Positions 57,510 to 64,000 of a stretch of DNA of 64,000 nucleotides are shown here, one piece after another. The DNA comes from Shewanella phaeophyticola (lineage in GTDB: Bacteria > Pseudomonadota > Gammaproteobacteria > Enterobacterales > Shewanellaceae). Numbering within the stretch: position 1 is the stretch's first letter; every line of letters begins with the position of its first letter. The stretch is taken from positions 1,550,001-1,614,000 of the forward strand of contig NZ_JAODOQ010000001.1 in NCBI RefSeq assembly GCF_025398315.1, given 5' to 3'. Both the position numbers and the translations under genes were made by a program. The notes under the pieces were generated by a model. That model did no database searches and was not told the origin of the DNA. It worked only from the letters and a program-made list of their open reading frames with translations.

Positions 57510-57854
57510 CTAAAAGGGTAATGTCATTACCAATGTTGCAAGATCTGGTTTCCATTGATATTGAGACAACGAAATCTTGCCAGTGTTCACTGCTATCCCT
57601 TCTAATCTGAGTAATTCTTGTTGTTGCCTATAGAGGTCAGTGTCTTTAGCAAACGAAATTTTCCCCTGGCTATTTATTACTCTATGCCAAGGTAGTGCTA
57701 AAGAGTCAGGCGCGAGTTTTAAGGCTCTTGATACATATCGAGCTCTACCTGGTAATCCCGCCAAATCCGCTACTATTCCATAAGGTAACACAGAGCCGTG
57801 AGGGATAAGATTAACAATAAACCATATTCGCTCCATGGGCGTAACTGAAGTCAT
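57510..57854 (-). CDS. Alkyltransferase-like protein (ATL, YbaZ type)
   Basis: 114 residues with the DNA-binding domain of O6-alkylguanine-DNA alkyltransferases: helix-turn-helix GSVLPYGIVADLAGLPGRARYVSRAL with its Arg finger, and PWHRVINSQGKIS (about residue 55), where the reactive Cys of PCHRV is Trp. It cannot transfer the alkyl group; ATL proteins instead flag alkylated guanine for nucleotide-excision repair. Confidence 0.92.
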   Translation of the reverse strand: MTSVTPMERIWFIVNLIPHGSVLPYGIVADLAGLPGRARYVSRALKLAPDSLALPWHRVINSQGKISFAKDTDLYRQQQELLRLEGIAVNTGKISLSQYQWKPDLATLVMTLPF

Positions 57855-57954
57855 GGGGATCCGATTAACGTGGTAATATTAGCGACAGATAATAGAAAAA
57901 CTGCGACTAATGTACAACCGCAATTTTGTATATGAAGGATTGTTAATGAGTGGC

Positions 57955-58638
57955 TTAGAGTACCGTTAAGTAGATACAAAAGAAGTGACTAAACGCGCCA
58001 CCAAGTACAAATAGATGCCATATAGCATGATTAAATGGAATGCGTTTACCTACGTAAAAAATCACTCCGAGGCTGTAAAATAACCCGCCAGCTAATAATA
58101 AAGTTAACCCTAGCGCCGACAACTGGCTTTTTAAATCATCCATGACAGTGACACACAGCCATCCCATGACTAAATAAAGCACCACACTAAAGGCTTTAAA
58201 GCGGCCAATAAACAAGGTTTTAAATATGATGCCACCCAAGGCTAGAGCCCAAATTGCACTAAGTACAATGCTAGCTTGCGGACTGTGTAAACTGATTAGC
58301 ATAAGCGGGGTATAAGTCCCCGCAATTAACGTGTAAATAGCGCAATGGTCGGCCATTTTAAAACGTTTACGCCACACCATACTTTGGCTTGAATGATATA
58401 ACGTCGAAGCCAAAAACAGCACAATAATACTTAAGCCATACACCACAATTCCGCTGGTTTGCACAAACGTTAATTGTGCAGGTGCTTTGATCAACATTAA
58501 TACCAATCCAATCATTCCCGCCAGAACGCCTAAGGCATGGGAGCTGGCATTGGCTAATTCTTCTCTGGCGCAATAGTCAGATATTGACGTGGTCGTCTGG
58601 GGTTGAGAAGTCGTTAATGTATCTGTTAAAGAGTTCAT
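57955..58638 (-). CDS. Hemolysin III / TrhA-family membrane protein
   Basis: 227 residues with seven predicted membrane helices. The family's conserved polar residues are present: ANASSHALG (about 28), LYHSSQSMVWRKRFKMADHC (about 80-100) with Ser, His and Asp, and a final HAIWHLFVLGGAFSHF with the metal-binding histidines. Related to PAQR receptors; it probably affects membrane fluidity or lipid turnover and is not a true toxin. Confidence 0.9.
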   Translation of the reverse strand: MNSLTDTLTTSQPQTTTSISDYCAREELANASSHALGVLAGMIGLVLMLIKAPAQLTFVQTSGIVVYGLSIIVLFLASTLYHSSQSMVWRKRFKMADHCAIYTLIAGTYTPLMLISLHSPQASIVLSAIWALALGGIIFKTLFIGRFKAFSVVLYLVMGWLCVTVMDDLKSQLSALGLTLLLAGGLFYSLGVIFYVGKRIPFNHAIWHLFVLGGAFSHFFCIYLTVL

Positions 58639-58894
58639 AATATCCTGTTTGCTAAGCTGTATGGATTTTCAGCGAAGTTAGTCTATCAGCCTAAATACTA
58701 AAATGCCACATTTAAGAGTACACGTGTAAGCTTAAATTGCTGCTTAATGAATTATTGTTTTTTTTCAGTGTTTTGAGGTGGTGAGGTTAATAAAGGTTCA
58801 TAACTAGAGTGACTTGAACTGTAAGATTTAATGCTATTGAAACGGCATAATCACGTTATACTGAGGTAATTATTCTTGGCTTATTCATTTTTTT

Positions 58895-59485
58895 ATGACG
58901 GATAAAAATCATCTTCATCGGCATGACGCTCAATCGTGTGATTCTGATGACTCTCTCGCTAAGTTACCCGCTGAGCCGTTTATGCACTCAGCAACAGACA
59001 GCGTACATATTGATTTTGACCCAGCAATGACCCCGTTTGTTGACGCTAAAGAGGACACTAACGACACGCTTTTACAACAACATCAACAACAGGTTGCTGA
59101 TGAGATTCAGTTACAGTTCTTAGGTGCAATTTCGACTTCCCCTAACGATAATAAGCCACTTTTAATTGACGTTGAAACCGAAAAAAATAAAGGCTTGCAA
59201 GCTAAAGTAAGTCAACTCGTTAGTGAACATAGTTGGCTGCTCGTTTTGATGATTCATGTACTAGTGGTAACCATAGCACTGATTTTTGGACGAGTAGATA
59301 TTAGCGGATTAAACGACATTCCACTTGAGCAAACCGCGCCCAAGCCCTTGCCCGTATTGAATAGTTATCTCATTACTGAAGAGCAATACAACAAGCTAGT
59401 TGAAAAAGCACAGCAAGCAGAGCTGTCAACACCTCGCTTGGCCATTGATGATCAACAAGTGCTAACAAAACCAACGGAGCAGTAA
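58895..59485 (+). CDS. Single-helix membrane protein, hypothetical
   Basis: 196 residues. A hydrophilic, His/Asp-rich N-terminal region (about 1-108), one membrane helix (WLLVLMIHVLVVTIALIFG about 111-130) and a C-terminal part of about 65 residues with a short coiled segment (ITEEQYNKLVEKAQQAEL). No family recognised. Unlinked by strand to its neighbours. Confidence 0.6.
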   Translation: MTDKNHLHRHDAQSCDSDDSLAKLPAEPFMHSATDSVHIDFDPAMTPFVDAKEDTNDTLLQQHQQQVADEIQLQFLGAISTSPNDNKPLLIDVETEKNKGLQAKVSQLVSEHSWLLVLMIHVLVVTIALIFGRVDISGLNDIPLEQTAPKPLPVLNSYLITEEQYNKLVEKAQQAELSTPRLAIDDQQVLTKPTEQ

Positions 59486-59507
59486 TCTATACACTGCGGG
59501 AGGAGGG

Positions 59508-60113
59508 TTAAGACAATTTATTGTATTTAAAGCGATTGGCAATCAGTGACCAACACACTGCACACAATAAACCACAAATAAGCCCGACCAAATGTGACTC
59601 GGTTGCCACTCTGGCCGCGATTAAATCGGTGATACTTGCAGATGCACCAAAGTATTGCTCATAAGCCACTTTTGCTATCACTCCAATAAGCAGCAAATAA
59701 CCAGACATATAGCCTTTACGAATGTCCATCATGGCACCAAAAGCAAATAAGCCATGCAGCATACCGCTTAATCCTACATAGGCTTTAAGGCTGGGGTAAA
59801 ACAGGTACAAACCAATGCCTTCTAGTACGCATAGACATAAAAACAATAAGACGAGTTTTTCAGGATGGCGTTTGTAATGCACCTCATGCAAAAATACGAT
59901 GACCCAAAACCCCGCCAAATTCATAAGTAAATGCCACAAATTGGTATGTAATAGGTTGCCTGTCAGTAAGCGCCACACTTGCCCATGGGCAATCTCATCA
60001 TAACGGTAGCTTAAATATTGGTCGATAGGCAAAAATGCAGGTGTTGGAATGTCAGCAGCAAACAAGGCTATACAGATGACACTGATCATCACCAAAAAAT
60101 GATAGAGATTCAA
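59508..60113 (-). CDS. rrtA: Rhombosortase (rhomboid-family intramembrane protease)
   Basis: 201 residues, six membrane helices. Catalytic Ser in YVGLSGMLHGLFAFG (about residue 122) and His in ATESHLVGLICGLL (about 171); the rhomboid HxxxN region is LLHTNLWHLLMNLAGF (about 55-70). The short form with these motifs is the rhombosortase that processes GlyGly-CTERM proteins in Shewanella and Vibrio. No GlyGly-CTERM substrate was seen in this window. Confidence 0.85.
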   Translation of the reverse strand: MNLYHFLVMISVICIALFAADIPTPAFLPIDQYLSYRYDEIAHGQVWRLLTGNLLHTNLWHLLMNLAGFWVIVFLHEVHYKRHPEKLVLLFLCLCVLEGIGLYLFYPSLKAYVGLSGMLHGLFAFGAMMDIRKGYMSGYLLLIGVIAKVAYEQYFGASASITDLIAARVATESHLVGLICGLLCAVCWSLIANRFKYNKLS

Positions 60114-60260
60114 CAGCGTTAGAATGTCTGGCCAAAATTACCTCTAAACATCATTTTTGTGTTTTATCGCAACAATTAATTAGTATAGTCAAATTAGCTC
60201 ATAAAGTTGGTTTTATTACTTTTAACAATAAAACCTTATCTGTTGAGTGGATCCGCCGGA

Positions 60261-60989
60261 TCAGTTACTTGTCATTTTTTGATTGAGTGATGCCATTACT
60301 GATGCTCGGTTTTGCAAGTAATCATCTAAACCGCGTTGGCGTAATAAACAAGCTGGACAATCACCACAACCGGTACCAACAATACCGTTATAACAAGTTA
60401 AGGTTTGTTGTTGCACTAAGTCGAGTTGTTGATATTTGTCTGCCAATGCCCAGGTTTCAGCCTTATTTAACCACATTAATGGGGTAATGATTTTAAGCGG
60501 TTTATCCATTCCGAGAGCAAGCGACTGCTGCATAGACTGTATAAATTCATTACGGCAATCTGGATAGCCCGAGAAGTCTGTCTCACATACACCAGTAATA
60601 ATGGCATCGCAGCCAAGTTGATAAGCATAAATACCGGCTAAAGTTAAAAACAGAATGTTTCGTCCTGGTACAAACGTGTTCGGTAAACCATTGTTCATTA
60701 ACTCATGCGAAACCGGGATAGCATCACGTGTCAATGCGGATATCGCCAGTTCGTTAAGTAATGTGGTATCCATAACTTTATGACTGGCCAAATTCAGTTC
60801 AATGGCTAACGCTTTGGCCACTTCTATTTCCTGGCGATGGCGTTGACCGTAATCAAAGGTAATCCCATGGACTTCGTCATATTGCGATAAAGCTTGAATA
60901 AGGCAGGTGGTCGAATCTTGGCCGCCGCTGAATACAACAAGCGCTTTAGTGGTGTTTTTTACTGATGTATCTGACATGGGTATACTCAT
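60261..60989 (-). CDS. queC: 7-Cyano-7-deazaguanine synthase QueC
   Basis: 242 residues. PP-loop ATPase motif [13 protein letters not shown] (about 19-31) and the zinc site [21 protein letters not shown] (about 200-220, four Cys). It converts CDG to preQ0 with ATP and ammonia in the queuosine pathway. Start ATG 60989, or ATG 12 bases on. Divergent from queE, the preceding enzyme of the pathway. Confidence 0.95.
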   Translation of the reverse strand: MSIPMSDTSVKNTTKALVVFSGGQDSTTCLIQALSQYDEVHGITFDYGQRHRQEIEVAKALAIELNLASHKVMDTTLLNELAISALTRDAIPVSHELMNNGLPNTFVPGRNILFLTLAGIYAYQLGCDAIITGVCETDFSGYPDCRNEFIQSMQQSLALGMDKPLKIITPLMWLNKAETWALADKYQQLDLVQQQTLTCYNGIVGTGCGDCPACLLRQRGLDDYLQNRASVMASLNQKMTSN

Positions 60990-61180
60990 TAACGTTCTGA
61001 AAATTGACCTAGGATACTGACCTAAGTCGCTCAGAAAAAATCGAATTGATATTTTACCTAAGGTCAGCTTAAGTGCAAAGCCAGCGGCGTAAATACTTGC
61101 AGCTAGATGTAAAATACTCTATAAATGCCGGCCTGTTGTTTGTCTGGTGCTTGGCTGGGCGTAAAAAAGTAAGGTAAAAC

Positions 61181-61849
61181 ATGAAATATCCAGTTAACGA
61201 AGTATTCGAAACAATACAAGGTGAGGGCTGTTTTACTGGCGTGCCTGCACTTTTTGTTCGTTTACAAGGGTGTCCGGTTGGATGCGCCTGGTGTGATACT
61301 AAACAAACCTGGGATGTATTACCTGAAAATAAAGTCAGCGCCGAACAAGTTATTCAAGTCGACGGCACCATTGGTCGTTGGGCCGATCATACTGGCAGTA
61401 GTTTAATCCAAGCTTTTAATGATAAAGGCTTTACGGCAAATCATATTGTATTAACCGGTGGAGAACCGTGTTTATATGATTTAACTGAAATGACCAGCGA
61501 ATTTATTGTTGCAGGGTATCAAGTGCAAATTGAGACCAGTGGCACTTTTGAAGTTAAATGTCATGACTCGGTTTGGGTAACGGTGTCGCCTAAAGTGAAT
61601 ATGAAAGGCGGTTATAAAGTCCTTGAGCAAGCGTTAGTGCGCGCCAACGAAATTAAACATCCTGTGGCCACTGAAAAACATGTTGATGAATTAGATTCAC
61701 TACTTAATGGCATTGACCTAACCAGTAAAACCATCTGCTTACAGCCCATTAGCCAAAAAGATCGTGCGACAGAGTTGGCGATGAAAGTCTGTATTGCTCG
61801 CAATTGGCGTTTGTCTATTCAGACTCACAAATATTTAAATATTGATTAA
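61181..61849 (+). CDS. queE: 7-Carboxy-7-deazaguanine synthase QueE
   Basis: 222 residues, radical SAM. The cluster motif Cx3Cx2C is in QGCPVGCAWCDTKQTWD (about residue 31), followed by HIVLTGGEPCLYD (about 97). It rearranges 6-carboxytetrahydropterin to CDG. The insert between the motifs is the longer gammaproteobacterial form. No riboswitch is apparent in the 190-bp gap to queC. Confidence 0.94.
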   Translation: MKYPVNEVFETIQGEGCFTGVPALFVRLQGCPVGCAWCDTKQTWDVLPENKVSAEQVIQVDGTIGRWADHTGSSLIQAFNDKGFTANHIVLTGGEPCLYDLTEMTSEFIVAGYQVQIETSGTFEVKCHDSVWVTVSPKVNMKGGYKVLEQALVRANEIKHPVATEKHVDELDSLLNGIDLTSKTICLQPISQKDRATELAMKVCIARNWRLSIQTHKYLNID

Positions 61850-61902
61850 TACCCATCAGTACAAGAATGATCTTGGTATAAGCTCATATATCCAAATGAT
61901 AA

Positions 61903-61933
61903 AATAATGCCGCAATCAATCTGCGGCATTATT
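61903..61933. terminator. Bidirectional terminator between queE and the PLP enzyme
   Basis: AATAATGCCGCA / TGCGGCATTATT, 12-bp perfect stem, loop ATCAATC, between convergent genes. Confidence 0.85.
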
Positions 61934-61946
61934 GTATTGAGGTGAC

Positions 61947-63005
61947 TTAAAGCAAACCACTATCATTAAAATTTTCAAGCTTTTGGCGATAATGTTCAAA
62001 GCAGCCAATATGGGTGTCGATCCATTGTGGATTGTAATAAGTATCTAAATAACGCTCACCTGCATCACATATTAAGGTCACAATAGACCCTGTTTGGCCT
62101 GCTTGACGCATTTTCGTCGCTAATAATAGTGCACCGTATAAGTTGGTGCCGGTCGACGCACCCGTTTTACGACCAATCAGCTGTTCTAACCATAAAATTG
62201 TGGCAACAGAAGCCGCATCAGGTATTTGCAACATCTCATCTATCACACCGGCAATAAACGAGGGTTCTACTCTCGGTCTGCCAATCCCTTCAATTTTGCT
62301 GTTTTTATCACTGACAATATTGGCATCGCCACTGGTAAAGTAATCATAAAACACTGAGTTTTCAGGGTCGACAACACACAATTGAGTCGCTTGCTGTTGA
62401 TAACGAATATAACGACCAATGGTGGCACTGGTGCCACCTGTACCTGGGCTCATCACAATCCAACTTGGAATGGGATGGGGTTCTTTTTCCATTTGATTAA
62501 AAATAGAATCGGCAATGTTGTTATTACCACGCCAGTCAGTTGCACGCTCAGCATAAGTAAACTGGTCTATATAGTGGCCATTTAATTCTTGCGCTAAACG
62601 TTCTGACTCGGCATACATTTGGCTACCATTATCAACAAAGTGACATTGGCCACCATAAAATTCGATTTGTTGAATCTTCTTTTTTGCCGTGGTTTTTGGC
62701 ATCACAGCAATAAAAGGTAGCCCTAATAAACGTGCAAAATATGCTTCTGAAACCGCTGTACTGCCAGACGATGACTCTATGATTGGCGTGTTTTGTTTTA
62801 TCCAACCATTACATAATGCGTACAAAAACAAAGAACGGGCTAAACGGTGTTTTAAACTGCCAGTGGGGTGGGTGCTTTCATCTTTTAAATAAATATCAAT
62901 GCCGGTTAATTGCGGCAAATCTAATTTGATTAAATGCGTATCAGCAGAACGTTGGTAATCTGCTTCAATTTTTGCGATGGCCTGATTGACCCAAGTTGTC
63001 GGCAT
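61947..63005 (-). CDS. PLP-dependent cysteine synthase-family protein
   Basis: 352 residues, fold type II. PLP Lys in [19 protein letters not shown] (about residue 52) and phosphate-binding loop [14 protein letters not shown] (about 190); the substrate loop is [14 protein letters not shown] (about 77). It resembles free-standing cysteine synthase/cystathionine beta-synthase homologues more than CysK or CysM. Probable role in cysteine or related sulfur amino-acid metabolism; the exact reaction is not decided by the sequence. Confidence 0.85.
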   Translation of the reverse strand: MPTTWVNQAIAKIEADYQRSADTHLIKLDLPQLTGIDIYLKDESTHPTGSLKHRLARSLFLYALCNGWIKQNTPIIESSSGSTAVSEAYFARLLGLPFIAVMPKTTAKKKIQQIEFYGGQCHFVDNGSQMYAESERLAQELNGHYIDQFTYAERATDWRGNNNIADSIFNQMEKEPHPIPSWIVMSPGTGGTSATIGRYIRYQQQATQLCVVDPENSVFYDYFTSGDANIVSDKNSKIEGIGRPRVEPSFIAGVIDEMLQIPDAASVATILWLEQLIGRKTGASTGTNLYGALLLATKMRQAGQTGSIVTLICDAGERYLDTYYNPQWIDTHIGCFEHYRQKLENFNDSGLL

Positions 63006-63201
63006 GATATTACTCGTTATTACAAATGGGCATAGATAATAACCAATATAAATAACGAAAAGAAGTGATAATTTTTTAACAGGGAAGTTGAAGATTATTT
63101 TGAATTAAATCATAAGATAATGAACGAAAAAATAAATGAATAAAAAAACGTAGAAAGATTAAAAGCAGGAGGATTAAACGAAGATAGCGCAAGATGTAAA
63201 A

Positions 63202-63286
63202 TGGTGGAGGGAGAAGGATTCGAACCTTCGAAGGCTGAGCCGTCAGATTTACAGTCTGATCCCTTTGGCCACTCGGGAACCCCTCC
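63202..63286 (-). tRNA. tRNA-Tyr (GUA), copy 3 in transcription order
   Basis: 85 nt, 5' GGAGGGGTTCCCGAGTGGCC... with anticodon loop ACTGTAAAT (GTA), long variable arm as in bacterial tRNA-Tyr, TTCGAATCC T-loop and encoded CCA end. Confidence 0.96.
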
Positions 63287-63314
63287 ACTGCGAAAGAAGA
63301 TAACAAAGAAAAGA

Positions 63315-63399
63315 TGGTGGAGGGAGAAGGATTCGAACCTTCGAAGGCTGAGCCGTCAGATTTACAGTCTGATCCCTTTGGCCACTCGGGAACCCCTCC
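63315..63399 (-). tRNA. tRNA-Tyr (GUA), copy 2
   Basis: 85 nt, same sequence as the neighbouring copies, 28 bp from copy 3. Encoded CCA. Confidence 0.96.
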
Positions 63400-63496
63400 A
63401 CACGATTTCTTTACTACTTACTTTCTTTTTACACTTTAACGTTTTTGTTTTAGTCATCGAAATCACTAAAACGGGTACATCTTATAATAACGCAAA

Positions 63497-63581
63497 TGGT
63501 GGAGGGAGAAGGATTCGAACCTTCGAAGGCTGAGCCGTCAGATTTACAGTCTGATCCCTTTGGCCACTCGGGAACCCCTCC
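63497..63581 (-). tRNA. tRNA-Tyr (GUA), copy 1
   Basis: 85 nt, identical anticodon and body; first after the promoter at 63597-63625. The 97-bp gap to copy 2 holds nothing recognisable. Confidence 0.96.
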
Positions 63582-63596
63582 TCAATTGCGGCCGCC

Positions 63597-63625
63597 ATAG
63601 TATTCACAAACCCTTTGTATGTAAA
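63597..63625 (-). promoter_or_regulatory. Sigma-70 promoter of the tRNA-Tyr array
   Basis: On the minus strand TTTACA (-35, 63620-63625), 17-bp spacer, TACTAT (-10, 63597-63602), then a GC-rich GGCGGCCGC discriminator, as expected for stringently controlled stable RNA promoters. Confidence 0.75.
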
Positions 63626-63706
63626 GCCTAAAATTGAAAAAAATTCTAAAGTTTTGATTTATTTGGTCGATAAAATATCAATGCACAAGAGTAGTGATGT
63701 TTTTAT

Positions 63707-64000
63707 ATGCAAATTGAGTCAACATTAGTCAATGAGTTACAAATAGGCAGCCGATTAAACGGGGTGATTGAACAAAATCGTCGTGGTGAATTTGGTTTAC
63801 TATTGGCTATGTTATCGGCAGATGCCCGCGACATGGCTCAATTTCAGTTAGACAAGGATCTTAATGTAGATCAAAAATTGCGCAAACAGTTTTCACTGCC
63901 TCCAGCACAATCTCTAGTTGCTGATGTGTCAACCGATATTCACGTCACCGATAACGCGCCGCTATTTCAACAGCAGGGCGCGCGTCAATTTCAATTACAA
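63707..64000 (+). CDS. Hypothetical protein, 5' part (runs off the window)
   Basis: 98 codons open to the window edge: MQIESTLVNELQIGSRLNGV, then EQNRRGEFGLLLAMLSADAR and FSLPPAQSLVADVSTD. Gln-rich and hydrophilic, no signal or membrane segment. No clear ribosome-binding site precedes the ATG. Family not recognised; the rest lies outside. Confidence 0.6.
   Translation, partial: MQIESTLVNELQIGSRLNGVIEQNRRGEFGLLLAMLSADARDMAQFQLDKDLNVDQKLRKQFSLPPAQSLVADVSTDIHVTDNAPLFQQQGARQFQLQ

Noticed and set aside
60990..61180. Possible preQ1 riboswitch between queC and queE
   Set aside because: No preQ1-type pseudoknot core or A-rich tail could be identified by eye.
63201..63533. Open frames across the tRNA-Tyr array
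   Set aside because: They are translations of the tRNA genes and their repeats.

Overview
The window looks like chromosome of a Shewanella-type marine gammaproteobacterium. The evidence is the core gene content and order: bcp-gcvR//dapA-bamC, the prpB-prpC-acnD-prpF methylcitrate cluster under a GntR regulator, an lldEFG/lutABC-type lactate operon, a rhombosortase, divergent queC/queE, a PsrA-like palindrome upstream of fadE, and three tandem tRNA-Tyr genes. This genus assignment is inference from gene content; no database was searched.

Layout. 1-3155: two nearly identical IS4-family elements in inverted orientation; the second splits a cassette-type gene. 3156-8870: a cluster of integron gene cassettes without an integrase (all genes on the minus strand, attC sites between them), three of whose attC junctions hold ORF-less group II introns on the plus strand. 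8871-10385: non-coding, packed with short hairpins and dispersed repeats. 10386-13898: selO, then a satD/DUF3307 pair behind TTAGCC/GGCTAA palindromes. 14547-17270: lactate-oxidation operon lutABC. 17972-20660: ArsR/permease module, a glutamine amidotransferase and a scrap of purL. 20703-28821: broken lysR, gntR, prpB, prpC, acnD, a MITE, prpF. 29262-31443: a cation/proton antiporter with a C-terminal nucleotide-binding domain.

31666-44340 is a 12.7-kb integrative element inserted inside bcp: the bcp 3' part is at 31534-31665 and the 5' part at 44341-44676. Its operon of two complete tyrosine recombinases, a catalytically degenerate recombinase-fold protein and a small auxiliary protein matches the intA-tfp-intB-srap core of strand-biased circularizing integrative elements (SE). 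The element brings an intact second bcp, a truncated astacin protease fused at a breakpoint to an HsdR remnant, and a helicase/175-aa/XRE module that is the best candidate for an undescribed (possibly defence) system.

44341-64000 is ordinary core genome: gcvR, dapA, bamC, an RND efflux pair, a thioesterase gene split by a second MITE copy, fadE, a class II amidotransferase, DUF3108, an alkyltransferase-like protein, a hemolysin-III protein, rhombosortase, queC/queE, a PLP enzyme and tRNA-Tyr x3.

Caution: many conserved genes (selO, lutB, lutC, lysR, acnD, the antiporter, the RND pump, fadE) each carry one- or two-base indels that restore the family sequence when corrected, and bamC has an in-frame TGA. 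This pattern is more like sequencing error than decay, so those genes are entered as CDS with the break described; genes split by mobile DNA are entered as pseudogenes.
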